45,501 nt of DNA from Vreelandella glaciei (GCF_013415125.1 NZ_JACCDE010000037.1:1-45501), one strand, 5' to 3'; positions 1 to 8,544 are shown, counted from the first letter of the stretch. Program-made: numbers and translations. Notes: generated by a model not told the origin, from the sequence alone.

Positions 1-93
1 AGGTCAGCTTTTCAGGTACCATTTTGGAAGCGGCTGTTGGTGTTGGTTTTTGGTGTAAGGCCCTGAAACGTTAACACTTTCAGCCGCTTTCTT
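1..93. other. Left-edge sequence ending the aldehyde dehydrogenase
   Basis: No gene is visible here. The stretch holds a 9-bp inverted repeat (AAGCGGCTG near 28-36, CAGCCGCTT near 81-89) and a smaller CTGAAA/TTTCAG pair at 63-83. The neighbouring aldehyde dehydrogenase reading frame stops abruptly at 94, so this is probably the edge of an insertion or deletion. I could not assign it to an IS family, and the rest of any element lies outside the window. Confidence 0.3.
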
Positions 94-1005
94 TTATACC
101 CTGTGAGAAATCCGGGCTAGGCCCTCAATCACCGACTCATGTAGATCTCGTTTTACAATTACCCTGCTCAAGCTAGTACAGCGCTGCCCTCCGGTCTGAA
201 AAGCGGCAGCGAATACCTGGTCCAAACAGCTCTCCAGATCTTGGCTATCGTTGATGATCACGCCATTTTTACCTCCCAATTCCAGCTGTGCAGGAATCAG
301 GCTAGCAGCGGCGGCCTGAGCTACCTTCCTACCAATGGTCACTGAACCAGTAAAGCTCACACCGTCAAAGCGTCCGTCGGCAACCAGTTCACTGGCAAAA
401 GCACCTCTACAGGGCATCACCTGTACCAAGCCAGCGGGAAAGTGCCGTTCAGATATTTCAGTCAGTAAGAAAGCCGCAGCTGGAGTAAACTGCGATGGCT
501 TCACTACCAGTGAGTTACCAAAGGCAATAGCTGGGCATAACTTTCTCAGCGGAGTCATTACAGGGAAATTCCACGGACAAATCGCCAGCAAATTACCGCG
601 AGGGCGTCGCAATATAAGATTTCTCACACGTGGGCGTGCGGCAGCAGTAGATTGAAGTTGCTGCCGAGAAGCTTCACCGGCCATGAACTTACCTTCCGCA
701 CATCCCTTGAGAATTTCGTTGCGCGCTTCCGCCAAGGGTTTCCCTTGTTCTAAGGTAATTGCTTCGGCGAGATATTCCACATTAGCTACTACGTCATCAA
801 GGAAAGCTAAAAGCCGATCGCCTCGGGAAACAGCAGGCACATCAGCCCATTCTTTCTGAGCAAGGCTAGCCGAAGTGAGCATCGTATCCACTTCGGCAGC
901 ATCTCCTACTTCAGTGTAGGCGCCTACCGATTCAGCGGGACGCGCTGGATTATGCGTTTCGAAAACTTCGCCTATGCCGTGAGGATGTCGATAATCATAT
1001 TTCAT
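94..1005 (-). pseudogene. Truncated NAD(P)-dependent aldehyde dehydrogenase
   Basis: This 303-residue product belongs to the aldehyde dehydrogenase superfamily (succinate-semialdehyde/betaine-aldehyde type), which oxidises aldehydes to acids. The PWNFP cofactor motif is near residue 144, Lys169 lies in VVKPS, FTGS at 218-221, the general base Glu242 in ELGGKN and the nucleophile Cys276 in GQRCTS. Family members are about 480 residues, so roughly 180 C-terminal residues, including the oligomerisation arm, are missing and the protein is probably inactive. An AGGAG motif precedes the ATG, which overlaps the stop of the upstream GMC oxidoreductase gene by 4 bp (ATGA). The pair therefore formed an alcohol-to-aldehyde-to-acid operon. 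The truncation coincides with unassigned sequence at the window edge. Confidence 0.85.
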
Positions 1006-2633
1006 TGAGTATTCTCCTGTATTGATGAGGGGTTGAGTATAAGATCGGCACCTTTCTCCCCGATCATCAGTGAAGGGGCATTGGTATTAGCTGACGTTAT
1101 TACGGGCATCACCGATGCATCTATCACCCGCAGCCCTTCTACACCGCGTACACGCAGCTGTGGATCGACTACTGCTTTGTCATCGCTGCCCATACGACAT
1201 GTACCTACGCAGTGAAATACGGTACCTCCCTTGTGGCGCACTGCATTCCAGATAGCTTCATCACTGTCTACCTGGGAACCTGGTTCCATTTCTTCATCCC
1301 AGAGTTCATTAAAAGGCGGCTGTTTAGCGATATCACGGAGGATCTTCACCCCTTCTACGATTACCTTGCGATCATGTGGGACAGAAAAGTAATTTGGGTT
1401 GATAATTGGCGCGTCATTAGGATCGGCGGAAGCAATCCGAACAGAACCTCGCGAATGCGGATGGCATTGCCATACTGATGCCGTGAAACCTGGATAGTCA
1501 TGCAGAGGTGTCCCGGGCTTATCCACGGACAGCGGCATTACGTTGAATTGAACATCAGGCCTGCCGTCCTCAGCATAGCGAGTACAGGCGCTGCCACCCA
1601 CTTGACCAGCACCCACGGTAAGACTGCCTGAGGCTCGAAACAGCCAATCGAATCCCATACTCATGAGTTTGAGCGGATTGCGAATGTCGGTATTGAGCGA
1701 AATATTTTTCTTCAGGCGATAAACAACGCGCACTTGGTAATGATCCTGCAAGTTAGCCCCTACCTCGGGTGCTTCTTGGATTTTTTCAATTCCATGTTCG
1801 CGAAGGAGTTCTCCTGGCCCTATTCCAGATAATTGAAGCAGCTGTGGAGTTTGGATAGCACCGGCACAAAGTATTACTTCCTGAGTTGCGCGTGCCTGAT
1901 GTCTTGCCCCCTCCTTCTTCCATTCCACGCCTACAGCTCGTTTGTTATCAAATAATACCCGGCTAGTGGGGGCTTCAGTTAAGATAGTGAGGTTTTCACG
2001 CCTCTTAACAGGTGTGAGGAAGGCCTTTGCAGAGCTACATCGCCAACGTCCTTTCAGACTCAATTGATAGTGCCCCACTCCGCGGGTACTGCTGCCGTTC
2101 ATGTCAGGGTTGAAAGGCAAGCCGTACTCCTCAGCAGCACGAAGCCAAGCACTACAAGCCGGGTTATTAGTTCGAATATCGGATACGTGAAGCTCACCTT
2201 TGTCGCCCCGACACTCGCTTTGGCTGCCATTATTGCGTTCTAGCTTGCAGAAATAAGGCAACACCTCCTTGTAAGACCAACCTGCAGCGCCTTGTTCGGC
2301 CCAGCTATCAAAATCTTCGTTCTGGCCTCGGATGAAAATCAGCCCGTTTATAGAACTTGATCCACCGATCACTTTGCCCCTGGGCCAGACGATATTGCGT
2401 CCTCCGGTTCCCTCGTTGGGACAGGTATCGAATAACCGAGCGACCCGAGTGTCATAAATTGAACGGTAGTAGCCCACTGGAAAGTGCAACCAGATGTTGC
2501 GATCCCATCCCCCCGCCTCCAGAAGTAATACACGGTTCTTTCCGTCGGCAGAAAGTCGGTTGGCAACGATACAACCAGCAGAACCGGCGCCTACCACGAT
2601 GTAATCGTATTCATTATCGGACACCCTTGACAT
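1002..2633 (-). CDS. GMC-family flavoprotein oxidoreductase (choline/alcohol dehydrogenase type)
   Basis: This is a 543-residue glucose-methanol-choline oxidoreductase, an FAD enzyme that oxidises a primary alcohol to an aldehyde. Visible features are the N-terminal FAD motif GAGSAG (residues 15-20), the GMC signature around RGKVIGGSSSINGL, the internal CAGAIQTPQLLQLSGIG motif, and a C-terminal His/Asn catalytic region (FHCVGTCRMG followed by TSANTNAPSLMIGEK). Length and architecture fit BetA-like dehydrogenases, but the surroundings do not prove choline as the substrate. It is translationally coupled to the truncated aldehyde dehydrogenase by a 4-bp overlap. A GAGG directly abuts the annotated ATG; GTG at codon 4 (2624) would have better spacing and is a possible start. 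A perfect inverted repeat lies 25 bp upstream. Confidence 0.88.
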   Translation of the reverse strand: MSRVSDNEYDYIVVGAGSAGCIVANRLSADGKNRVLLLEAGGWDRNIWLHFPVGYYRSIYDTRVARLFDTCPNEGTGGRNIVWPRGKVIGGSSSINGLIFIRGQNEDFDSWAEQGAAGWSYKEVLPYFCKLERNNGSQSECRGDKGELHVSDIRTNNPACSAWLRAAEEYGLPFNPDMNGSSTRGVGHYQLSLKGRWRCSSAKAFLTPVKRRENLTILTEAPTSRVLFDNKRAVGVEWKKEGARHQARATQEVILCAGAIQTPQLLQLSGIGPGELLREHGIEKIQEAPEVGANLQDHYQVRVVYRLKKNISLNTDIRNPLKLMSMGFDWLFRASGSLTVGAGQVGGSACTRYAEDGRPDVQFNVMPLSVDKPGTPLHDYPGFTASVWQCHPHSRGSVRIASADPNDAPIINPNYFSVPHDRKVIVEGVKILRDIAKQPPFNELWDEEMEPGSQVDSDEAIWNAVRHKGGTVFHCVGTCRMGSDDKAVVDPQLRVRGVEGLRVIDASVMPVITSANTNAPSLMIGEKGADLILNPSSIQENTQ

Positions 2634-3010
2634 CCTCTATATTGTTTTTGAAATCTTAAAGTCCTATTGTTAGGACTTTATTGAACATTAACTTTTCACA
2701 TGATAGTCTCTCTGTCAATACTTTCTTGGAAATGGCTGTTTTGGAGGTGTCACTAAGCTCAGGACCAAAAAATGATGAGGTTTGTCCTCTCTGATATTCT
2801 GATAACTGATCAAGGGATAGAAGAAGACGCTCATGCCCTAAGAAGACAATAAGCTATGGGAGCCAAGCTGCGGAGTATCGGGATAAGGAGCTGATACTAT
2901 ATGTCAACAATAACATCAACTTAAGGGGAGTACGCAGCTAGAGTAGATATACAGATATCCTATCGCTCCACACGCATGCGGCAGGATTAGCGTTCATACT
3001 TTCACCTACG
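2634..3010. other. Divergent control region between GMC and GntR genes
   Basis: This 377-bp AT-rich region must hold the promoters for both divergent transcripts. Besides the inverted repeat at 2658-2679 I found no clear -35/-10 pair that I would defend. No Shine-Dalgarno sequence is obvious before the GntR ATG at 3011. No small ORF with recognisable coding character was seen. Confidence 0.5.
2658..2679. promoter_or_regulatory. Perfect inverted repeat, candidate GntR operator
   Basis: AAAGTCCTA-TTGT-TAGGACTTT is a perfect 9-bp inverted repeat with a 4-bp spacer. It lies 25 bp upstream of the GMC oxidoreductase start, in the region shared with the divergent GntR/UTRA regulator. Regulators of this type usually bind palindromes of similar size in their own divergent promoter region. 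As RNA it could also form a leader hairpin in the GMC transcript. Confidence 0.5.
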
Positions 3011-3769
3011 ATGGCAAAGAAATTGATGGATCATCATAACGGTAGTAAAGAGGTGCTCTACTCGAGTCCGATTCCACTTTACGTGCAAATAGCGGACATT
3101 TTCCGCTATCGAATTGATCGCGGCGTCTGGCCAGAAGGTACTAAGATGCCTCCCATCAGTTTGTTAATGGAAGAATTCTCGGTTTCCCGGATCACGGTGC
3201 GTCAGGCGCTGCAACTACTGGCCAAATCAGGTTTGATAGTGATGAAGCGAGGAGTTGGAACACTCGTAACCAAGAGCCCTGAAGAAAGACGTCCAGTTAA
3301 GGTGACTACCACTCTAGATGCTTTGGTAGAGGCCTATCGGGACGATACGCCCGTGGTGACTAACATTTCTGACTTGAGTACCCCACTAATACTTAATAAA
3401 AATGAGGGAGTAGCAGCAGCTGATTACCATCACTTACGCCGCGTCCATGCAAGAGAGGGCGTTAAATACTGTGTGATTTCTATTTATTTAGAAAAACATT
3501 TATTTGAAAAAGCGGAGCAACGTTTCCGCAACGAAATTATCTTACCAGTACTCATGTCCTTGGAGGGCGTAACAGTAGCCCACGCCAAGCAGAGCATTAC
3601 TATTTCCAAAGCTGACTTGGAGGTAGCTCATCTTCTCGATATCTCTCTTGGCGATCCTATCGCCAATGTACGTCGGGTCTTGGCGGATCCTAACAAAAAT
3701 ATTATCTATGTAGCGGAAGCGGTATACCGCGGCGACTACATTCATTTGGAGATGGATTTAAAACCATGA
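3011..3769 (+). CDS. GntR-family transcriptional regulator (HutC/UTRA subfamily)
   Basis: A 252-residue repressor-type regulator. Residues about 20-90 form the GntR winged helix-turn-helix: PLYVQIADIFRYRI, PPISLLMEEFSVSRITVRQALQLL and a beta-wing with RGVGTLV. Residues about 110-250 match a UTRA ligand-binding domain, including the end pattern AEAVYRGDYIHLEMDL. UTRA domains typically sense a pathway metabolite such as a sugar phosphate or amino acid. The gene diverges from the GMC/ALDH operon and overlaps the downstream enolase-superfamily gene by 4 bp (ATGA). It probably controls both transcripts, perhaps through the 2658-2679 palindrome. No good Shine-Dalgarno supports the ATG, and the next Met (codon 6) is an alternative start. 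Confidence 0.88.
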   Translation: MAKKLMDHHNGSKEVLYSSPIPLYVQIADIFRYRIDRGVWPEGTKMPPISLLMEEFSVSRITVRQALQLLAKSGLIVMKRGVGTLVTKSPEERRPVKVTTTLDALVEAYRDDTPVVTNISDLSTPLILNKNEGVAAADYHHLRRVHAREGVKYCVISIYLEKHLFEKAEQRFRNEIILPVLMSLEGVTVAHAKQSITISKADLEVAHLLDISLGDPIANVRRVLADPNKNIIYVAEAVYRGDYIHLEMDLKP

Positions 3770-4899
3770 ACAATACTATTTCTATCCGTGATATAGAGGC
3801 TTTTGTCTACCGTTGCCCATTGGAAAACCCAGTCGAAACCTCTTTTGGAATTATGAAAGACCGCCCCATGGTCTTAGTGAGAGTAATGGACGAGGAAGGC
3901 CGATGCGGCTGGGGAGAAATCTGGTGCAATTTCCCTATAGTTGGTGCCGAGCACCGCGCGAAACTAGTGGAAAGTGTATTTCGACCGTTAATGGCCGGAG
4001 CTTCATATAAATCCCCCACGCATGCTTTCTCTGTTCTTGAGGCTAAGACTCAGGTATTAGCCTTGCAATCTGCGGAACCAGGACCGTTCGCACAATGTCT
4101 TGCGGGTATTGATTTGGCTCTCTGGGACCTATCTGCGCGACAGGCGGAACTACCACTATGGCGTCATTTAGGTGGCACCTCGGATCGAATTCCCGTTTAT
4201 GCTAGCGGGCTAAATCCCACCAACCCGGAGCGTCTAGCCACCGAAATGGCTGATAATGGCTATAACCGTTTCAAGCTTAAAATAGGTTTTGGCTTGAGTC
4301 GAGACTTGGATAACTTGTCTATCTTGCGCGAGAGTTTGGGTGAAAGTGCAGATCTCATGGTAGATGTGAACCAGGGCTGGACTTTGGAGCAAGCTCGAGA
4401 ACAGTTACCGCTGATGGAGTCATTAGACCTCAAATGGATTGAAGAACCCCTGCTTTGTACAGCTTCTTGGCTAGAATGGCGTGAGCTCGCTAGTCTCACT
4501 GACATTCCGGTAGCAGCTGGAGAAAATTTGATGGGTATTGATCGTTTTCAGGCAGGAATTGATAGTGGTGCATTGTCCATTATTCAACCGGACGCAGCAA
4601 AATGGGGTGGTATTAGTCATTGCCTGCCTCTGGCAAAGTTGATCAACTATTCTGGGTTAAAGTATTTCCCGCATTACTTAGGAGGAGGAGTTGGCCTACT
4701 GGCCTCTGGACACTTACTTGCGGCTGTAGGTGGGGATGGTGCGTTGGAAGTAGACTCTAATCCTAATCCTCTCCGCAGCGAGCTATGCGATTTTTTAAAT
4801 AATGTGGATCAAGGGTATACTAGTCTCGGGAACGAGTTCGGGATCGGTAGTATGGAAAAGTTGGAAAGAATAGAGCCTTACTTAGTTAGAAGTTTCTAA
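3766..4899 (+). CDS. Enolase-superfamily dehydratase/racemase (mandelate racemase/muconate lactonizing family)
   Basis: A 377-residue member of the MR/MLE group of the enolase superfamily. These enzymes abstract a proton alpha to a carboxylate using Mg2+, and many dehydrate sugar acids. The lid domain is at residues 1-130. In the barrel the KLKIG motif (K-x-K base) is followed by metal ligands in DVNQGW, IEEPL and AAGENL, then QPDAAKWGG, and FPHYLGGGVG with the candidate catalytic His. This arrangement fits mandelate-racemase-type acid sugar dehydratases better than muconate cycloisomerases, but the substrate cannot be read from sequence. It is co-transcribed with the GntR regulator. With the divergent GMC dehydrogenase and aldehyde dehydrogenase it suggests oxidation of a polyol or sugar alcohol to an acid that is then dehydrated. 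Confidence 0.87.
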   Translation: MNNTISIRDIEAFVYRCPLENPVETSFGIMKDRPMVLVRVMDEEGRCGWGEIWCNFPIVGAEHRAKLVESVFRPLMAGASYKSPTHAFSVLEAKTQVLALQSAEPGPFAQCLAGIDLALWDLSARQAELPLWRHLGGTSDRIPVYASGLNPTNPERLATEMADNGYNRFKLKIGFGLSRDLDNLSILRESLGESADLMVDVNQGWTLEQAREQLPLMESLDLKWIEEPLLCTASWLEWRELASLTDIPVAAGENLMGIDRFQAGIDSGALSIIQPDAAKWGGISHCLPLAKLINYSGLKYFPHYLGGGVGLLASGHLLAAVGGDGALEVDSNPNPLRSELCDFLNNVDQGYTSLGNEFGIGSMEKLERIEPYLVRSF

Positions 4900-5074
4900 C
4901 CAGCTTCTATAGCGAACAACCGAAGTTTCCCCTCTAAAACAAGGAAGTACGGGAATTATTGCACCACTACAGCATATCAGTGACTAGTTCTACCGGGTCA
5001 CAAAATATCGTCATCGTTAATGCAAGATCGTCATAACCACATGGGCATTGAGTGGAAATGGAATCACTCCCTCC

Positions 5075-5271
5075 TATGCTCAAATAATAGGCTAGAAGTA
5101 TCCGGAGAACACAGGGCAGTCCAGTGGAAGAAGCTTTCTGACGGGGCATTGAGTATCCCAACAATTTCCCTTACGACTCATGCTGCATCGATAACCATTT
5201 TGCGTCAGCAGCTGCTGGAAGTTGTCCGACGCATACTGGCTACCGCGGTTGCTATGAACCAATAATCCGGC
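5075..5271 (-). pseudogene. IS3-family transposase (OrfB) fragment
   Basis: On the minus strand the reading frame carries the IS3-family core GLLVHSNRGSQYAS, FQQLLTQNGYRCSMSRKGNCWD. The family has Asp where this copy has Asn (HSDRG), so a catalytic residue is mutated. Just after GNCWD the frame shifts: the next element motif, resembling ESFFH, continues in another frame and soon meets a stop. Only about 65 codons of a roughly 280-residue integrase domain survive. No terminal repeats were found. It is a dead remnant downstream of the enolase-superfamily gene. Confidence 0.75.
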
Positions 5272-5322
5272 ATTAGGCCCTGAATTCAACTAATAAGTGC
5301 AGCGCCTGCAGTTGCTAGTTGT

Positions 5323-5852
5323 AAGAGGCCGGATGATCAAACGAGCTATAGGAGTTATCCTATGCTGACAGCAAGCGAGCTTCTATAGCAATTCATCCGG
5401 GAGCAGGTTCATAGACATCAAGCTAGACAAACAAGCCAACACAACACCGAAGGTTCGTGCCGAGATACAAGCAGCGCCCGCTATCATTAATGATAGTGCG
5501 TTGGCCAAGCAGTTCGGCGTGTCCGGCTCGACCATTCGCTGTTGGCGTTACCGTGAAAATATCCATGACTAGCCACGCACTTACCAAAACCTGCTGGTGC
5601 TGGCCACGCTCACATCCGAGTAGGAGAACGTACTGGTTGCAGTTCCTTCGGCTCGGCTCAGATGACCTTCTGGTCTTGGCGCGCATGTTTATGAGCCAGC
5701 CTGCAGCGCATGTTCAAGCGGCGAGAAGTGCCAAAGCTGATGGAGCTGGCTCGGCGGGATGTCGGCGATGACGAGAAGCCATGGCTCAGTCCTTTCAAGG
5801 ACTATGATTCGGGGTGCATTCACATCGACATCAAGCACCTGCCCCAACCTGT
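5323..5852 (+). mobile_element. IS481-family element, 5' remnant (copy A)
   Basis: From GGATGATCAAACGAGC onward this region matches, base for base over long stretches, the start of the minus-strand element at 19250-20209. Translation gives an IS481-like N-terminal helix-turn-helix (KVRAEIQAAP, then LAKQFGVSGSTIRCWRYRENIHD), interrupted by stops, then MFKRREVPKLMELARRD and IHIDIKHLPQ, the beginning of the DDE catalytic core. The initiator position reads ATA instead of ATG. Sequence similarity ends at about 5852, where a fragment of another gene begins. The C-terminal half of the transposase is absent, so this copy is inactive. Confidence 0.78.
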
Positions 5853-5925
5853 GCCGCTATCGTCCACATCTCGGACTCCATTACTACGCTCGGAACTATG
5901 TATATTCCAGTCACTCCTAGCTACG
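5853..5925 (-). pseudogene. Fragment of a maleate-isomerase/Asp-Glu racemase family gene
   Basis: Minus-strand translation reads GIYIVPSVVMESEMWTIAAQ, which aligns with LIYMASSVVMESEMWAMAAQ of the intact gene at 27839-28663. The DNA also matches: CACATCTCGGACTCCATTA occurs in both. Only about 25 codons from the N-terminal region survive, directly abutting the IS481 remnant. It shows that a second, related gene once existed here or that a duplicated segment was carried by rearrangement. Confidence 0.65.
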
Positions 5926-6005
5926 GCGGCGAGCGACAGAAATCATTCGAAATTAGCCAAGGGCAAGGCTGAAAAATAATCGTGCGCATTTCGCCTCATG
6001 GATGC

Positions 6006-7157
6006 CTACCTTGCCCGAAGATACTCCGCCAAATTCGACATAACCGTATCGCACTCATCTAACTGGGCCGCTTCAATAAATTCATCGGGCTTATGCCCTT
6101 GATCCATGCATCCTGGACCGCACACAACAGTAGGGATTCCCGCCTGTTGAAAGAGGCCGCCTTCTGTACCAAAGGAGATTGTTCCGAACTCTTGAAGACC
6201 AGTGAGTGTTGCGATTAGTTTCGCCACCTCACTGTGTTTCTCCGTCGCAAGCCCCGGATAGGCGACAAGCGGTTGAAAATGGATATCGCACGCCGCGGAT
6301 ATCTCTCGCATGCGAGGCGTCAGAATGAGAGTGGCATACTCCGCCACCTCTTTAACTACTTGGTATGCATTTTGGCCAGGTAATGTACGCACTTCCCAAT
6401 CGAAGCTGCACTCCGAAGGTACGATATTAAGTGCCTGCCCGCCTTTTATCACCCCTACTTGAAGGGTCGAGTGGGGCGGTTCGAAGCGAGCATCATGTAA
6501 GTCAGGCGCCTTGAGTCGCTCAGCCATTTCGTTGAGCTTTACGACGATATTGGCTGCGTATTCGATGGCGTTGACGCCGTCTGGCGTATAAGCGGAATGG
6601 CACGCCAAACCGCGTACCTCGCAACGTACGCCGAGTTTTCCCTTGTGTCCCAGTATCGGCTTAAGCTGAGTCGGTTCACCGATGATACATGCAATGGGCT
6701 TAGGTGAGCGGTGCTGCAAGACTTCGATTAGAGAACGCACGCCCAAGCAACCAACCTCTTCATCATAAGAGAGCGCAATATGCACGGGACGGCTAAGTGG
6801 CGAAGCGAGAAACGCAGGAACCGCCGAGAGTACGCAGGCGATAAACCCCTTCATGTCCGCAGTCCCCCGACCATAGAGCTTGCTATCACGCTGGGTCAGT
6901 TTGAAGGGTGGCACCGTCCATCGTTGGCCCTCGACCGGCACAACATCGGTATGCCCGGAAAGAATGACGCCCCCCTGGTCACGCGGACCGATGGTGGCCC
7001 AGAGATTTGCTTTGTGGCCATCGTCGCTGTAGATCAGTTCGCTCTCCACGCCGAGACCGGCCAAGTAGCTTCGTACGAACTCGATCAGTGCAAGGTTGGA
7101 GTCGCGACTGACAGTCTCGAACGCGATAAGTCTTTCCAACAGGGCCCGGCTATCCAT
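6006..7157 (-). CDS. M20-family metallohydrolase, acetylornithine deacetylase-like
   Basis: A 383-residue product (start at 7157) of the M20 zinc metallopeptidase family, closest in pattern to ArgE, which removes acyl groups from N-acyl amino acids. The two-zinc ligand set is visible: GHTDVVP, GRGTADMKGF, the Glu pair in YDEEVG, IIGEPT and the late His in DQGHKPDEF. The reading frame extends upstream, but the ATG at 7157 has AGGAAG just ahead and gives a normal N-terminus (MDSRALLERLIAFETVSRDS). It is third in a minus-strand set with RidA and DUF1028 genes; the start lies 39 bp past the DUF1028 stop. A biosynthetic role is unlikely in this catabolic setting. It probably deacylates an imported amide. 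Confidence 0.85.
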   Translation of the reverse strand: MDSRALLERLIAFETVSRDSNLALIEFVRSYLAGLGVESELIYSDDGHKANLWATIGPRDQGGVILSGHTDVVPVEGQRWTVPPFKLTQRDSKLYGRGTADMKGFIACVLSAVPAFLASPLSRPVHIALSYDEEVGCLGVRSLIEVLQHRSPKPIACIIGEPTQLKPILGHKGKLGVRCEVRGLACHSAYTPDGVNAIEYAANIVVKLNEMAERLKAPDLHDARFEPPHSTLQVGVIKGGQALNIVPSECSFDWEVRTLPGQNAYQVVKEVAEYATLILTPRMREISAACDIHFQPLVAYPGLATEKHSEVAKLIATLTGLQEFGTISFGTEGGLFQQAGIPTVVCGPGCMDQGHKPDEFIEAAQLDECDTVMSNLAEYLRAR

Positions 7158-7195
7158 CTTTTCTTCCTCGCGTTGTTGAGCCCCCCCTTCTGTCA

Positions 7196-7864
7196 TCATT
7201 CGCCAGGTACGCCGTAGCTGGGCGCCGCATTCGGATTCTTTGCCCGCATAAGGTAATCTTCCATTTGCCCAGCGTACTGCTCCCAAAGCAAGCGTAACTC
7301 ATTGATGGGGGCGTCCCGCCAGTCAATGCGCAAGTCGACAATCGGCCAGCCAAACCCAGGACGGGCGACTTTTACCCCGCTGGAATAGACTGGACCGGCC
7401 TCGCCCCCCGCAGCCAGCCCGGCCTCCATCGCCTTGATCAGACGCTCTGCAAGTGCCCCCTGTGAAGCTTCAAAGGCCGCCACCATCGCCTGAGGCACGT
7501 CGGGCTTCGCCAACAGGTTGCCGGCAGCAATGCAGTGTCCGCCCTTGGCCTTTCCGACTATACCCAATGCTTTGTCTCCATCAAACGCTGCCGTCCGTGC
7601 GTAGCGATCTACAATCAGTAATTGCCGCCACTGGGGGTAGGGCTCGTTCAGCAACAGGCGATCCAGTGCCTCCTGCGGCGTGAAGCCCTCTTGCAACAGG
7701 CGCAAAGCTTTAATACCTAGAGAGGGGTTGGTGACATTCTGGGTAAGCACCGCACCGCCATCGCCAACGAAAGCGCAACGGCTCGTTACGCAGATGCTCG
7801 ACGAACTCACGGCACAGCCAGTCTCGCCGGTCTTCTCACAAACGGCTGCGATTGAAAAAGTCAT
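7196..7864 (-). CDS. DUF1028 family protein (putative Ntn-type hydrolase)
   Basis: A 222-residue protein beginning MTFSIAAVCEKTGETGCAVSS, the typical DUF1028 start, with TQNVTNPSLG, an LLNEPYPQWRQL segment and YSSGVKVARPGFGWPIVDLRIDW near the end. DUF1028 proteins are predicted to have an Ntn-hydrolase-like fold and often sit in catabolic operons with M20 peptidases and RidA proteins; their reaction is not established. A longer reading frame exists, but the ATG at 7864 has GGAGGAGC upstream, starts at the conserved N-terminus and overlaps the RidA stop by 4 bp (ATGA). Translational coupling and the neighbouring deacylase suggest hydrolysis of an amide or imide intermediate. Confidence 0.85.
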   Translation of the reverse strand: MTFSIAAVCEKTGETGCAVSSSSICVTSRCAFVGDGGAVLTQNVTNPSLGIKALRLLQEGFTPQEALDRLLLNEPYPQWRQLLIVDRYARTAAFDGDKALGIVGKAKGGHCIAAGNLLAKPDVPQAMVAAFEASQGALAERLIKAMEAGLAAGGEAGPVYSSGVKVARPGFGWPIVDLRIDWRDAPINELRLLWEQYAGQMEDYLMRAKNPNAAPSYGVPGE

Positions 7865-8298
7865 GCGCGCTCCTCCGGAATCACGGCTATGACGTCGATC
7901 TCCATCAGCCATTCCGGCTGTGCGAGTCCTGATACCACCAGCCCAGTGGAGATGGGAAATACTCCTTTCAGCCACTTGCCAACCACACGGTAGACCGGCT
8001 CGCGGTAGCGAGGATCCGTAATATAGGTAGTGGTTTTCACAATATGCGAGAGTTCGCTGCCCGCTTCCGCAAGCAGCTGCTCGACATTCTTCATGGCCTG
8101 TTCAGCTTGAGCCGCCGGGTCACCCAGCCCGACCAAATTGCCTTCGAAGTTGGTGCCGACCTGGCCCCGTACATAAACGGTGTTTTCTGCTCGCACCGCC
8201 TGGCATAGATCGTTATCCAACGACTGGTTGGGGTAAGTCTCCTTGGTATTGAACATACGAATGCGTTCGTGCGTTATTTGTTTAGTTTTATCGTTCAT
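7861..8298 (-). CDS. RidA/YjgF/Rid family protein
   Basis: A 145-residue member of the RidA (YER057c/YjgF) superfamily; archetypal members deaminate reactive enamine/imine intermediates. The family core is seen in NTVYVRGQVGTNFEGNLVGLGDPAAQAEQAMKNV split over residues 40-75, then HIVKTTTYITDPRYR and a C-terminal EWLMEIDVIAV strand. The Arg normally binding the substrate carboxylate in RidA (before the IE/VE strand) is not clearly present, so this may be another Rid subgroup. AGGA lies 7 nt before the ATG at 8298. It leads the minus-strand operon with the DUF1028 and M20 genes and diverges from the ABC ATPase operon. Its presence suggests a pathway through an enamine or imine. Confidence 0.85.
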   Translation of the reverse strand: MNDKTKQITHERIRMFNTKETYPNQSLDNDLCQAVRAENTVYVRGQVGTNFEGNLVGLGDPAAQAEQAMKNVEQLLAEAGSELSHIVKTTTYITDPRYREPVYRVVGKWLKGVFPISTGLVVSGLAQPEWLMEIDVIAVIPEERA

Positions 8299-8476
8299 AT
8301 TCAGTCCTGTTCGCTGTCATGCCGTGAGGTTGTTGACGCTATTGCATATCCGTCTGCGAAGAAAATCATATTCTCTTTGTCAGTACTTAGATAAAACCGA
8401 TGCAGCCTCTTGTCTGCTTACAAATTAAAACCAGAGAAAGAACCTTCTCCTCTTGAGTCTGCTTCCGCTTTTTCAA

Positions 8477-8544
8477 AGCCCAACTTCGAGAAGCATTAAC
8501 TGCTTCATGAACCCAAGCGGGTATGCTGGGCTAATCTTTTTTTT
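8477..8544 (+). ncRNA. Candidate structured leader RNA upstream of the ABC ATPase gene
   Basis: The plus-strand leader can fold into a compact three-way junction. An outer stem AGCCCA (8477-8482)/TGGGCT (8527-8532) encloses hairpin GAAGCA-TTAAC-TGCTTC (8490-8506) and hairpin ACCC-AAGC-GGGT (8511-8522). Eight T residues follow at 8537-8544, 27 nt before the ATG. The layout resembles a riboswitch or attenuator with a terminator-like tail, or a protein operator using the GAAGCA palindrome. It does not match the guanidine-II loops or any other riboswitch I recognise. Complementarity is seen in the sequence; function is inferred. Confidence 0.4.

Noticed and set aside
1..93. Integron attC site
   Set aside because: The inverted repeats and GTTAAC motif are suggestive, but the core-site consensus at both ends is missing.
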